From Mariprofundaceae bacterium (GTDB lineage: Bacteria > Pseudomonadota > Zetaproteobacteria > Mariprofundales > Mariprofundaceae): a stretch of DNA of 64,000 nt. Shown here one piece after another: positions 42,474 to 51,760 of this stretch. Every line of letters begins with the position of its first letter. Position 1 is the stretch's first letter. The notes beneath the pieces are model-generated. The model did not search any database, had not been told where the DNA came from, and saw only the letters and a list, made by a program, of their open reading frames with translations. Location: the NCBI GenBank assembly GCA_021772895.1, contig JAJFLC010000005.1, positions 226,392 to 290,391 of the forward strand, in the 5' to 3' direction. Made by a program: the position numbers and the translations under genes.

Positions 42474-43516
42474 ACTGACTTCCTTTGGAGAATCAGATGG
42501 AAAAGTGACGAACTTTGTTTAATTGCCAATCTAGCACGCTCGATCGGGCGTTCCAAAATAACGGTCAGCAGCCAGGAAACTATCAATATAAAGGGAATTG
42601 CTGCAAACATTAGGGCCAAATCTGGGATCTTATTATTTGGACCCATCAAGGTTAAAGCAGCACCAACCAGTATTCCAACCTGATGATGAACCAGATAAAT
42701 AGGGTAACTCAAGTCGCCTATCCATTGATCTGTTGTTTTTGATATAAATGGTAATGTCTTTTGCTGTGATAAAACCACAACCATGAGCGCACAAAATACA
42801 CAGTTGATGTAAAAAGGAATGCCAACATTGCAGTCAAAAACATACCCAACATACCAATTCAACAGAATAAGAATAAATATCATCCAAGCTGACCAGCGCA
42901 TCGTTAATATTTTTCCAAACACCAAAAAACTCAACAGTTTTGCTTTATAGTGATATATAAAGGCCCCTATGGAAAAAGGTAATGAAGCAGCTAAAAGTGA
43001 TAAATAGCGTTCATACCCCATCGTAAGAGCCAACGCATGATAAATCACACTCAACACTACCCAAAAAATCACAACACTCTTATTTTTTGAAAGCCCTAAA
43101 CCTATTAACATGTAGAAGAACAGCTCAACCGTAAGCGCCCATGCTGCAGGCACTAAGCGTGCAGTTGTTAGGTCTGGGAAAATAATCAATCCATTCTTTA
43201 TAATATCCGTAATGGTTGGAGGATAATAAAGGTCCCTGTGATAATCGGAAGTATATGATTCTCCGAAAACATAAATTAACAACAAAGAAAGCAATGCCGA
43301 AACCCAATATAATGGATAGACCCTCAAGAACCTGTTCACCGAATATTTTAAAAAACCATTTACGCTATATCCATAATTTTGATGCATAATTAAAGTCATC
43401 AGATAACCACTAAGCGTATAAAAACCGAACACAGCATAACCGCCTATCCAAGGGACCCCTCCCAAATGAAGGGCAACCACCATTAAGGCTAGCAATGTAC
43501 GGTATAATCCAAACAT
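42470..43516 (-). CDS. Acyltransferase family 3 membrane protein
   Basis: A 348-residue polytopic protein with about ten hydrophobic helices. The N-terminus has LYRTLLALMVVALHLGGVPW, where His18 is the conserved catalytic-type residue of the OafA/NodX acyltransferase-3 family, followed by FYTLSGYLMTLIM and RFLRVYPLYW. It O-acylates exported glycans at the membrane. The gene is visibly more AT-rich than its neighbours, a sign of recent transfer. Confidence 0.82.
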   Translation of the reverse strand: MFGLYRTLLALMVVALHLGGVPWIGGYAVFGFYTLSGYLMTLIMHQNYGYSVNGFLKYSVNRFLRVYPLYWVSALLSLLLIYVFGESYTSDYHRDLYYPPTITDIIKNGLIIFPDLTTARLVPAAWALTVELFFYMLIGLGLSKNKSVVIFWVVLSVIYHALALTMGYERYLSLLAASLPFSIGAFIYHYKAKLLSFLVFGKILTMRWSAWMIFILILLNWYVGYVFDCNVGIPFYINCVFCALMVVVLSQQKTLPFISKTTDQWIGDLSYPIYLVHHQVGILVGAALTLMGPNNKIPDLALMFAAIPFILIVSWLLTVILERPIERARLAIKQSSSLFHLILQRKSV

Positions 43517-43517
43517 T

Positions 43518-43661
43518 TCAGGAGGGAAAACCTGTAACCTTACTGCTATCAGCTACGGTCACCTCAATGCTTTCATAACTCTGTCGCAATACACTATCAA
43601 CTGCCCTCTCAATATAGCGCTCATAGTTATACGTTGGAATGACACTAACCTTTGGATTCAT
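43518..43661 (-). pseudogene. Truncated glycosyltransferase family 2 remnant
   Basis: A 47-codon frame begins at ATG 43661, which overlaps the FkbM gene stop (ATGA), and ends at TGA 43518. It encodes MNPKVSVIPTYNYERYIERA and continues with AVDSVLRQSYESIEVTV, clearly the N-terminus of a GT-A glycosyltransferase, then breaks after AD where VDDGS should follow. One Ile of the usual VSIIIPTYN motif is also missing. The rest of the enzyme is absent, replaced by the acyltransferase-3 gene. It is a deletion remnant of a former operon gene. Confidence 0.8.
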
Positions 43662-44551
43662 TTTTTAGGTTCCGGGAGAAAAAAAACATTGGGATGATAG
43701 GGAGCTCTCCCCCCCTTCAACCGCTTTAACTGGCCTCGCTTTTCTGCATACCAGGCCTGAAATCCATGGGTTTCGGTAAAACGATAAAAATCCTCAATGG
43801 TTGTATCGACTTGCGACAGATTCAATGGCTCAACCTCTGAAAAAACAACAAGATCCGGATTTCTTTCCATCAACTTCCCGGCACCTTTGAGCACCTCAAG
43901 ATCAAATCCCTCAACATCAATTTTCAAAAAGTCGACACGTTCAATACCCCGATCTTCACAAAAGTCATCCAGTGTCAAAGCTTCAACATCAATACTATCT
44001 GCTGATCGGGTGTGCGCCCTATACGCCTCAGCGGGCAACAGTGAGCCTACCCCCTGATTACCCTGTTCACTGGCAGTATAAAACTGCATCCTGCCACTTT
44101 TTGCTGTCACGGCCTTGGCCACAACCTCAATATTCTCAGCACTATTAAGTTTGATGTTTTCCTGCAGTTTGTTCAGCACATCCGGGCTCGGCTCAAATGC
44201 ATATACCTGTCCACCTTCTCCCACCAGTTTAGAGGCAAGAAGTGAGTATTGCCCGATATTTGCCCCGACATCAAAAACCACGGAACCCGGTTTCATGAAA
44301 GTACGAAAGGCTGCAACATCTTCCGGTTCAAAGTAGTGAAAACAGAAAATAGCCTTCTGCACACACTCTCTCACATCCAGATGAAACGTGATGCCATCCC
44401 TGTTGGTGAACTGGACATGGTCAGGTGAATGACCAACAACGCCATGGCGAAGAAACTCTTTAAACAGATCAAAGGGAGAACTGCGCAAATAAAAGAGGGC
44501 AATGGAATAAAATGGACGCCAATGACCAATTTTGAATTCCCAAACACTCAA
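43658..44551 (-). CDS. FkbM family methyltransferase
   Basis: A 297-residue methyltransferase: VVFDVGANIGQYSLLASKLV (motif I), VYAFEPSPDVLNKLQENI, and DFLKIDVEGFDLEVLKGAG, the FkbM signature. I place the start at TTG 44551 (MSVWEFKIGHW), whose T overlaps the flippase TGA stop, because a perfect AGGAGG lies 7 bp upstream; the ATG at 44590 lies inside the flippase gene without such a site. It probably O-methylates a sugar of the glycan. Confidence 0.85.
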   Translation of the reverse strand: MSVWEFKIGHWRPFYSIALFYLRSSPFDLFKEFLRHGVVGHSPDHVQFTNRDGITFHLDVRECVQKAIFCFHYFEPEDVAAFRTFMKPGSVVFDVGANIGQYSLLASKLVGEGGQVYAFEPSPDVLNKLQENIKLNSAENIEVVAKAVTAKSGRMQFYTASEQGNQGVGSLLPAEAYRAHTRSADSIDVEALTLDDFCEDRGIERVDFLKIDVEGFDLEVLKGAGKLMERNPDLVVFSEVEPLNLSQVDTTIEDFYRFTETHGFQAWYAEKRGQLKRLKGGRAPYHPNVFFLPEPKK

Positions 44552-46116
44552 TGGGTTTCCTCCTTTTGCATCGGTGAAATGACCAACCATCTGATCATAG
44601 GCACCTTGCCTTCCAGCAATCGCAAATCTTCGCGATCAAACACTTGAAAAATACGCAATGACAACAGATATGTCACAACATAAACAATCACCGCCCCAAC
44701 AAACAGTAAAATCGACATGAAACGATCACCCCATTCAAGCCACTGATCTCCCATAAACACAAACAGGCCACACGCAATAACCGCAGGTATATTCCCTTTG
44801 ATGACCAGCCACAGCCTGCTCACTTCAACCTTGATAGAGCGTTCAAAATGTCTACAAAACCGATAATAGAGTATTGTATTGGCAACGGTAATCGCAATAG
44901 CTGTACCACAGAGAGCACCAATAAATCCCAGCGCCTGAATGAGCCAGTAAGAGAGAAGAACGTTAACAACCGCCTGTAGGATGGAGCTTTGCATCACCGG
45001 TTTTGACCAGCCCATACCTGTCCCGACACTGAAACTCATAGCAAGACTGACCACCATCCAGTAGGCGGATGAGAGGATCAGGACACTCTGGTAGACGTAT
45101 TCAGAAACAAACCCCAACCACATTCCAATAATCAGATGTGCTGTAAGCCAAAGACCAAACAACATCGGAAGCGTAGTGACCAGCAGGTATTTTGAGCCTA
45201 TATCATACATCTGCCACAGTCTTTTAAAGTCATCCTGCCCATGCATCTCTGATGCGGCTGGAAACACAGCTGATGTTAAAGAGTACGGCAAATCCCTCAT
45301 TAATGAAGCGATCTTTGCACCCAGGTCATACATCGTAACAAATTGAACTGGCATCAATAATGCCAGCAGAATTTTGTCGGTCTGATAGCTTGCCAATTCG
45401 GCAAATTTCGAAACCTGTAATCTCGCACCGAACGGAAGCATCTCCTTAATGACATGCCAGCTTATCAGCTTTACCCCAAACACCAGTTTTGGCATAACAC
45501 GCTTTGAATAAAACAACAGCAGCAGAAGCTGTAACAGATAGATAGCTGTAACCACCCAAAGCAATCCGACAATGCCAAACCCAAGTTCCAGAATCAAATA
45601 GGTCCCCAACAAATTCGGAACACTGACAAAAAACATTGCCTTGGTGATCAAGTCATAACGCTGAAGCCCTCTTAGCAGTGCCGCCAAGGTGTTCACGAGG
45701 CCAATCAGAACAAAAATGAAAACACCCCAGTGCAGCATCTCCAACACGATTCCCGCCATTTCATTGGAAACATTAAGCCTTTTAATGATTTCAGGAGAGG
45801 CAAACCATGCAAATAATAGCGCGATAGCACCAAGCAACATGTAAAAAAGCAGCAGTGAGTTCAGTGCCTGACTGATAACGAGATGCTCACCCTTACTGCT
45901 GCATTGGGCCGTTTCACGCACAAGAGAGATGCCCAATCCAAAATCCATAAACATAAAATAGGTTGAGAATGTCCAGAAGAGTGCCCATAACGCGAATTGT
46001 TCATCGCCAAGATATGATAAGATCAGAGGTGTTAAAAACAGAACAACAGCAATCTGCCATACCCTGCCTGCGGCATGGTAGGCCGTGTTACTCATAATTT
46101 TTTTAGAATAGGTCAT
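44548..46116 (-). CDS. Polysaccharide flippase (Wzx/MOP superfamily)
   Basis: A 522-residue inner-membrane protein with about 14 helices, beginning SKKIMSNTAYHAAGRVWQIA and followed by regularly spaced hydrophobic segments (for example LGLLLWVV-type and VVTAIYLLQLLLLLFY). It belongs to the MOP/Wzx group that flips undecaprenyl-linked repeat units to the periplasm. It is the first gene of the glycan operon, 67 bp downstream of recR. Confidence 0.83.
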   Translation of the reverse strand: MTYSKKIMSNTAYHAAGRVWQIAVVLFLTPLILSYLGDEQFALWALFWTFSTYFMFMDFGLGISLVRETAQCSSKGEHLVISQALNSLLLFYMLLGAIALLFAWFASPEIIKRLNVSNEMAGIVLEMLHWGVFIFVLIGLVNTLAALLRGLQRYDLITKAMFFVSVPNLLGTYLILELGFGIVGLLWVVTAIYLLQLLLLLFYSKRVMPKLVFGVKLISWHVIKEMLPFGARLQVSKFAELASYQTDKILLALLMPVQFVTMYDLGAKIASLMRDLPYSLTSAVFPAASEMHGQDDFKRLWQMYDIGSKYLLVTTLPMLFGLWLTAHLIIGMWLGFVSEYVYQSVLILSSAYWMVVSLAMSFSVGTGMGWSKPVMQSSILQAVVNVLLSYWLIQALGFIGALCGTAIAITVANTILYYRFCRHFERSIKVEVSRLWLVIKGNIPAVIACGLFVFMGDQWLEWGDRFMSILLFVGAVIVYVVTYLLSLRIFQVFDREDLRLLEGKVPMIRWLVISPMQKEETH

Positions 46117-46183
46117 TTAAATTTTCGAGGTGGGGTAGAAATACCATCAGCTCTTTTCTGTTTGCTCACGGCACTGCATCGTC

Positions 46184-46804
46184 CTATGCACGCTGCTCCC
46201 AAATAACTCGCTGATCCAAAGCTCTGGAAAGCGTATATTCATCAAGATACTCAAGTTCTCCACCCTCAGGGACACCTCTGGCAATCCTGGATATCTTTAC
46301 GTCACCGGCAGCATAACGCCGAGCTATAAAATGCGCCGTTGCTTCACCATCAACCGTTGCGCTGGTTGCAAGAATCAGCTCCCGGACTTCTTTATCTGCC
46401 ACCCGATTATCAAGCGAAGAGATGCGCAGCTGATCCGGGCCCAACCCATCAATTGGACTCAGACGCCCATGCAATACATGATAATGACCGGAAAAGCCTT
46501 TACCGCGTTCCAGCATCAACACATCCACAGGCTGCTCAACCACACAGATCACACTCGAATCCCTTCGCATGTTATCACAAATTCCACAATGACCCTGTTC
46601 AGCAAAACTTCCACAACAATCACAAAACCCCATGGTTTCATGTAAATCAGCAAGACAGGCTGCCAATTGCTTCACATCGTCAACTTGCTTACTCAATAAA
46701 TTCAGTCCCAATCGCATGGCACTCTTTGGCCCAATACCAGGCAAACTGCCCAAATGTTCCACCAGCCGAGCCAGAGGCGCCGGCATTCCAGGAAGCATAT
46801 GCAT
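46184..46804 (-). CDS. recR: Recombination mediator protein RecR
   Basis: A 206-residue RecR: helix-hairpin-helix LGSLPGIGPKSAMRLGLNLL, four-Cys zinc finger CDCCGSFAEQGHCGIC, Toprim domain starting VICVVEQPVDVLML with YHVLHGRLSPIDGLGPD. It acts with RecF/RecO in loading RecA on gapped DNA. The start overlaps the YbaB-family stop (TGATG); ATG codons 3 and 7 are alternative starts. Confidence 0.95.
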   Translation of the reverse strand: MHMLPGMPAPLARLVEHLGSLPGIGPKSAMRLGLNLLSKQVDDVKQLAACLADLHETMGFCDCCGSFAEQGHCGICDNMRRDSSVICVVEQPVDVLMLERGKGFSGHYHVLHGRLSPIDGLGPDQLRISSLDNRVADKEVRELILATSATVDGEATAHFIARRYAAGDVKISRIARGVPEGGELEYLDEYTLSRALDQRVIWEQRA

Positions 46805-47118
46805 CAGAGAGAAAAGCCGGGTGGCAATGGCATACCAGACATCATATCCTGTTGTTGCTCTTTTGTTTTTTCTTCTACGGTTTGAGAAGCACTATTCACA
46901 GCAGCAGCAAGCAAATCTTCGATCAAACTCTTATCCTGTTCATCCCAAAGCGACTGATCAATCTCAACCCTGCGAACCTGATGAGTCCCGGTCATGGTCA
47001 CTTTTACCATGCCACCGCCCGATTCCCCACTAACTTCCATCTCAGCCATTTCAGCCTGCATTTTCTGCATATTTTCCTGCATCTTTTTTGCCTGCTGCAT
47101 CATTTTACCAATATTCAT
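46804..47118 (-). CDS. ybaB: YbaB/EbfC nucleoid-associated protein
   Basis: A 104-residue protein. An N-terminal amphipathic helix rich in Met, Gln and Lys (MMQQAKKMQENMQKMQAEMA) is followed by VSGESGGGMVKVTMTGTH and a helical tail. It dimerises and binds DNA. The gene order dnaX-ybaB-recR is conserved across bacteria. It lies 61 bp downstream of dnaX. Confidence 0.94.
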   Translation of the reverse strand: MNIGKMMQQAKKMQENMQKMQAEMAEMEVSGESGGGMVKVTMTGTHQVRRVEIDQSLWDEQDKSLIEDLLAAAVNSASQTVEEKTKEQQQDMMSGMPLPPGFSL

Positions 47119-47179
47119 GACTACTCCTCACAACTTCGCCTGATTAAATTTTCGAACAGACGTTTCTAATCAACATCAC

Positions 47180-48880
47180 TTAATCACTCGGCCCGACACC
47201 CGGAGCACGAACATCGGTTAACCTGACATCCAGCTTTTCAATCATCGATTGCACATGTGAATCACTCTCTGCCTGTTCCCAAAGTCTTCGTTTCTCAGCT
47301 TCCGCCTGTTTTGCACGTGCCTGCGACAAGCTCTCTATCTGATTATCCTGCGCTGCTTCCCAAAACACCTCTCTGCCAATCCACTCCTGAAATGCTAGCC
47401 TATCGGGCACGGCAATGGCGTTTTGTTGATGTTTATCGAGCAACAAACGAATTTTATTGCCAAATTCCAGAATCCCCACATGTTCCAACATGGCGGTGAC
47501 GCCCGGTTTAATCTCATGGTACGATTCAAGTGCCTGTTCCCAGTTTTGAAAATGTTTTCCTGTAGCTTCTGCTTCGGTATGCAGCGGAAGATCAGCTTCC
47601 TCCTTCTGCAATGTGGCTGACACCCCTTCAACTTCTGCTGCCTTTTCGGATGCACTTTCAGATGTGGCTTTAGATACAGTTTCAGATTGGTTATTCTGAT
47701 CACTTGAAGATTTCTGAAGCGTTGTTTCAATCACCTCGGAATTTCTATCGCTTCTTGAGACCGGAGCGTTTGCACTCATGCCTGAGGGTGCAGACAAATC
47801 ATTAAGATGACCCAAACGCATCAGTATCATCTCAGCACCACGCTGCTCATCCACCATGGCAAGATCTCTCAAACCATGCACAAGCACCTGATAACGCAAA
47901 TCAAGCTCTGGAGCAGACCAGCGAGTCACCCACGATTCAAGCCACGCACGCTCAGCCTCATCCGGTTCATCAACAAGCAGTGCCTCTGATACCATCAGAC
48001 AACTCAACTGATGCATCAATTCACTTAATGAGAGCAGCACTGTTCGTGGAGCATGACCAACATTCAAAGCCGATCTTAACTGAACAATGGATTGAGCTGC
48101 ATCGCCGGAAAACAGCGCATCGGCCAAAGCTCTGACCAGTTCCGAACCAACCAGACCAAGTGCATGCAGAACATCTTCGTTTTTAATATGTTGGCCCGAA
48201 TAGGCAAGCACCCGTTCCGTAAGCGAAAGCGCATCACGAACACTGCCATCCGCAGCCCGGGCAATCGCATGCAAAGCTGGCAACTCAAACTGAATCTCTT
48301 CTTTGCCCAGCACCTCTTCCAGATAACGGCTGATTTCATCCACACCAAGCCTGCGCAAATCAAAACGCTGACAACGGGAACGAACCGTTATCGGAAGCTT
48401 CTCAATCTCAGTGGTCGCCAGAATAAACAATACATGTGAAGGTGGCTCTTCCAATGTTTTTAACAACGCATTAAATGCATTTTTGGAGAGCATGTGTGCT
48501 TCATCAATGATGTAGACACGGTACTTCAATGAAGTCGGTGGATAACGCACACCATCCAAAATCTCGCGGATATCATCCACGCCAGTATGGCTGGCAGCAT
48601 CCATCTCCTGCACATCCAGGTTATTACCCTGCATAATCGAACCGCAGGCTTCACACTTCGTACAAGGTTCACCATTTTTGGCATCAGAACAGTTCACAGC
48701 CATCGCCATCAAACGCGCAATCGTTGTTTTGCCAACACCGCGTATTCCGGTCAGCAGGTAGGCATGAGCAAGGCTTTGTCCTGCAAGTGCATTTTGGAGG
48801 GTCCGAACCACAACATCCTGACCCACAAGATCAGAAAACTGTTTGGGCCGCCAACGTCGAGCCAGTACAAGATAAGACAT
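47180..48880 (-). CDS. dnaX: DNA polymerase III tau/gamma subunit
   Basis: A 566-residue clamp-loader ATPase. Opening YLVLARRWRPKQFSDLVGQ; Walker A GIRGVGKTT; zinc-binding Cys in CTKCEACGS; Walker B IIDEAHML; sensor LATTEIEKLPITVRSRCQRF (SRC motif). The C-terminal ~200 residues form the variable tau region that binds the polymerase and helicase. I did not find a clear slippery heptamer for a separate gamma product. Confidence 0.95.
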   Translation of the reverse strand: MSYLVLARRWRPKQFSDLVGQDVVVRTLQNALAGQSLAHAYLLTGIRGVGKTTIARLMAMAVNCSDAKNGEPCTKCEACGSIMQGNNLDVQEMDAASHTGVDDIREILDGVRYPPTSLKYRVYIIDEAHMLSKNAFNALLKTLEEPPSHVLFILATTEIEKLPITVRSRCQRFDLRRLGVDEISRYLEEVLGKEEIQFELPALHAIARAADGSVRDALSLTERVLAYSGQHIKNEDVLHALGLVGSELVRALADALFSGDAAQSIVQLRSALNVGHAPRTVLLSLSELMHQLSCLMVSEALLVDEPDEAERAWLESWVTRWSAPELDLRYQVLVHGLRDLAMVDEQRGAEMILMRLGHLNDLSAPSGMSANAPVSRSDRNSEVIETTLQKSSSDQNNQSETVSKATSESASEKAAEVEGVSATLQKEEADLPLHTEAEATGKHFQNWEQALESYHEIKPGVTAMLEHVGILEFGNKIRLLLDKHQQNAIAVPDRLAFQEWIGREVFWEAAQDNQIESLSQARAKQAEAEKRRLWEQAESDSHVQSMIEKLDVRLTDVRAPGVGPSD

Positions 48881-48898
48881 GGCTTTACCCTACGGTTA

Positions 48899-48915
48899 GT
48901 TGCATCGCATGCAAC
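48899..48915. promoter_or_regulatory. Perfect inverted repeat GTTGCAT-CGC-ATGCAAC
   Basis: Seven-bp arms around a 3-bp centre, perfectly matched, lie 18 bp upstream of the dnaX start and 88 bp upstream of the divergent outer-membrane gene. It has the form of a dimeric repressor operator. The regulator is unknown. Confidence 0.4.
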
Positions 48916-49002
48916 GACTTACCACACCATATAAATATTCTTCTAGCAAAATAAGATCAACGACTTATGTTTCGCCTCTTAAATTAAAAAAGGGAGAATC
49001 AC

Positions 49003-49575
49003 ATGAATAACTCGATTAAAATAACAGGCATTCTACTTGCCATTTTTTTTGGTAGCATGACTGCACAAGCAAAAGACATTCAGCCTTATGCAGGCGTTGG
49101 AATTGGCATGTTCACGACTGACCTTGGGTTTGGAGCAAAAGCTAAGAATGCCGTTGGTTTTTATATCAATGGAGGCGTTGATATTAACCATTACTTTGGT
49201 GCTGAGCTACGCATCGGTTCTGTTGGTTCAAAAGCCATTGATACGTTTGGCTCCAAATTCAAAACCGATCTTTTCACCTCTTACTTAGGCAAGCTCCAAT
49301 ACCCATTCACACCTGAAGCAAAAATCTATGCATTACTTGGTGCAAGCACAGCAAAAGGCTCTATCTCAGGACCTGCAACCAGCAACAGTAGCTCTACACA
49401 AATGAGCCTTAGCTATGGTGCTGGCTTTAGCTATACCGTGGCAGATAGCATTAATATTGGTATCGAATACATGGTTTACGCACCAAAAGTTAAAGCCACA
49501 AGTGATGGTATTACAGTCACTACAACTGACATCAAACTTAGTAGTTTTGCTATCAACGCCAGTTATAACTTCTAA
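49003..49575 (+). CDS. Outer-membrane beta-barrel protein
   Basis: A 190-residue protein with a signal peptide (ITGILLAIFFGSMTAQA) followed by alternating amphipathic strands typical of an 8-stranded OmpA/OmpW-like barrel, ending in aromatic YNF with the terminal Phe recognised by BamA. GGGAG precedes the ATG. No periplasmic domain is attached. It is convergent with the OmpA-like lipoprotein and shares its terminator. Confidence 0.78.
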   Translation: MNNSIKITGILLAIFFGSMTAQAKDIQPYAGVGIGMFTTDLGFGAKAKNAVGFYINGGVDINHYFGAELRIGSVGSKAIDTFGSKFKTDLFTSYLGKLQYPFTPEAKIYALLGASTAKGSISGPATSNSSSTQMSLSYGAGFSYTVADSINIGIEYMVYAPKVKATSDGITVTTTDIKLSSFAINASYNF

Positions 49576-49602
49576 ACTCTGAGCAACAAATACAATAACT
49601 GA

Positions 49603-49640
49603 TAAAAAATGGGCGGCCTTAAAAAGACCGCCCATTTTTT
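49603..49640. terminator. Bidirectional rho-independent terminator
   Basis: ATGGGCGG-C-CTT pairs with AAG-A-CCGCCCAT (one mismatch) around a 3-nt A loop, with A and T runs on either side. It lies between the convergent barrel and OmpA-like genes and can stop transcription on both strands. Confidence 0.93.
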
Positions 49641-49653
49641 TTACGCATAAGCC

Positions 49654-50337
49654 TTATTGAATATTCGAATCCGGGATAATCAATAACTCGACCCGGCGAT
49701 TAAGCTGACGACCTGCTTCTGTTTCATTGCTTGCACGCGGCTGTGCTTCACCACGACCTTCTGCACTGACCCGGCTGGGTGCCACACCATTATCTTCCAT
49801 ATACCATGCCACTGACTTGGCCCGGTCTTCAGACAAACGCTGGTTATAAGCCGCTGAACCAATATCATCCGTATGCCCAACCACACGAACCGAAGTACGT
49901 GAATAGCGCGCAACAACATCGTTCACCTTATCCAGTGTGCGTGTAAAAGCAGGTTTGATCGCTGCCGAATTAAAATCAAATGAAACCTCACTGTTCATGG
50001 TGATTTTCAGGTTTTCATTTTGCAACCGTTCCACTTCAACCTGATGCGCATTCCGTTCAGATGCTAACTGGCGTTCAAACTCCGCCTGCTGCTTGTCCAT
50101 ATAAGCGCCAACACCCGCACCCAAAGCACCACCGGCAACACCACCAATCAATGCGCCTCGCAAAGCGCCACCTGAACGATCCTGCTGATGCCCAATAATG
50201 GCCCCTGCAATAGCACCAACTGCGGCACCTGCCATCGCTTTCTCTTTTGTGTTTTTATTTGGATCATTCGGCGTCGTTGCGCAGCCAGCCAATACAAAAG
50301 CCGTTACCAGCAAGCTTATTCCAGTTCGTTTCATCAT
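49654..50337 (-). CDS. OmpA-family lipoprotein with glycine-zipper
   Basis: A 227-residue lipoprotein: lipobox VLAGC, then a glycine-zipper membrane segment (AMAGAAVGAIAGAIIGHQQ) and a C-terminal OmpA domain with VRVVGHTDDIGSAAYNQRLS and NRRVELLI, which binds peptidoglycan. It resembles YiaD/Pal-type envelope anchors. AGGAGA precedes the ATG. It follows gspN by 35 bp and may be transcribed with the gsp genes. Confidence 0.88.
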   Translation of the reverse strand: MMKRTGISLLVTAFVLAGCATTPNDPNKNTKEKAMAGAAVGAIAGAIIGHQQDRSGGALRGALIGGVAGGALGAGVGAYMDKQQAEFERQLASERNAHQVEVERLQNENLKITMNSEVSFDFNSAAIKPAFTRTLDKVNDVVARYSRTSVRVVGHTDDIGSAAYNQRLSEDRAKSVAWYMEDNGVAPSRVSAEGRGEAQPRASNETEAGRQLNRRVELLIIPDSNIQ

Positions 50338-50372
50338 CTCTTCTTCTCCTGAACAGCCAGTTAAAACTGACT

Positions 50373-51230
50373 CTATTTTAACACATCTAACCTTGGTCTA
50401 AAAAGCATACCTGAAACATTCAAACGCATCTCACCAGCAGCACCAAAACCCGATACCAATGCCAATAAAGACGGATCATTTAATTTAGACACATGAATCA
50501 CCGCACTGCCAGTAATCGGCCATCTGGCCATTTGCGCACCTTGTTGTTGTACAACACCTTTCGCATCGATGAAACCTGTGCCTTCATCCTGAATCAGCCA
50601 TTCCCATTGAGGCGCCTTACTTTGCACCTGAAGCGATAAATTACCTAGCGCAGATTCTTCGCCCATCATTCCAAATTTTGCACCCTGCCAATATAAACTT
50701 AACGCACCGGATTGAGGCATTCCAGACTTCCTGTCCAATAATATTTCCCCTTCCAGCTTCACTCCACCTGAAACATCCACAGGAACAGGCAAATGCAAAA
50801 AAGGCTTAGCTTTCTGCAACACATCAGCTATCCCGGTCTGCACATCAATGTCCTGAATCGAAATATATTCTCCCGATTGAGAAATTGAAACGGTTGCGTT
50901 ACCCCCTGCCCATATTAATTCAACATTGATGGCAAGCTTGCCTGTTAAAAGCGACCCCCAAGATGGAGATATTTCGACCTGTTCAAAGCTTAGTCCGATA
51001 GGTAATCGCTCCGAGGCGATTGAAACATGATGAAAGCCTGCAATCCAACCCATAACATTCACTTGATCAAATTGAAGTTGCATACCCGATTGAGAGGCCA
51101 TTTCAATGACTTTCGCTCGAATCAGTGATTCAGCTTCAAAACGAAAACCAACAAAGATGATAAGTGCAATAATAAAAACAACAGGTAAACGCCAAACGGA
51201 TTGTGATGAATGGAAAAAAGCGGTTTTCAT
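50373..51230 (-). CDS. gspN: Type II secretion system protein N
   Basis: A 285-residue protein with one N-terminal membrane helix (WRLPVVFIIALIIFVGFRF) and a periplasmic beta-rich domain. Position after gspM, length and overall shape match GspN, an accessory inner-membrane protein of the T2SS. Its ATG overlaps the gspM stop (ATGA). Confidence 0.78.
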   Translation of the reverse strand: MKTAFFHSSQSVWRLPVVFIIALIIFVGFRFEAESLIRAKVIEMASQSGMQLQFDQVNVMGWIAGFHHVSIASERLPIGLSFEQVEISPSWGSLLTGKLAINVELIWAGGNATVSISQSGEYISIQDIDVQTGIADVLQKAKPFLHLPVPVDVSGGVKLEGEILLDRKSGMPQSGALSLYWQGAKFGMMGEESALGNLSLQVQSKAPQWEWLIQDEGTGFIDAKGVVQQQGAQMARWPITGSAVIHVSKLNDPSLLALVSGFGAAGEMRLNVSGMLFRPRLDVLK

Positions 51231-51760
51231 GAACCCCCGCTAATCACAGCTTGAAGGTGTACGTGCCCTGACGTATCAGCAGCCTGTAACTTCATCCGGG
51301 AAAAACCCAGCCCTTTATCTGCAATTGCAGAAACAAACGAGATAATTTCCCGATATGGTGCATTTTTCATCTGCACCATCAAACCTTTATTGCCACCGAT
51401 ACCTGCCTGTGGCCTGATCCGGGTCATAAACTCACGGACACCACTGCTTCGGGCGATACGATCGACTTCCGACATCACATTGCCAGTGATAGAAACCTGA
51501 CCACCACTTTGTAATTGATCTGCAAGTCTCTCTGCCTCAGCGGCTTGCGATTTTAATACCTTCACATTTTCAAACATCGCTTTGCGTGCATCTTCAAGTG
51601 GTAACACGACACCAAACAGAGGCAACATGATGGCCAAAAACAAAGCTGAACCAGCAACCAGTCGTTGTTCGCGTTGCGCCAAAGCCTGATAATAAGGTAC
51701 CAGTCTCTGCTCCACAAAGCTTCGTAATCTATCAATCATACCCGTCACTTGACTCACCAT
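51227..51760 (-). CDS. gspM: Type II secretion system protein M
   Basis: A 177-residue bitopic protein: a cytoplasmic N-terminus (YYQALAQREQRLVAGSALFL leading into the helix LAIMLPLFGVVLPL), a coiled-coil, then a small ferredoxin-like periplasmic domain. It joins GspL in the assembly platform. The order and overlaps with gspL and gspN are typical. Confidence 0.88.
   Translation of the reverse strand: MVSQVTGMIDRLRSFVEQRLVPYYQALAQREQRLVAGSALFLAIMLPLFGVVLPLEDARKAMFENVKVLKSQAAEAERLADQLQSGGQVSITGNVMSEVDRIARSSGVREFMTRIRPQAGIGGNKGLMVQMKNAPYREIISFVSAIADKGLGFSRMKLQAADTSGHVHLQAVISGGS

Noticed and set aside
46339..47169. 276-codon open frame on the plus strand opposite recR and ybaB
   Set aside because: It is the shadow of two certain genes; its product is His/Pro-rich with no domain, and it has no ribosome-binding site.
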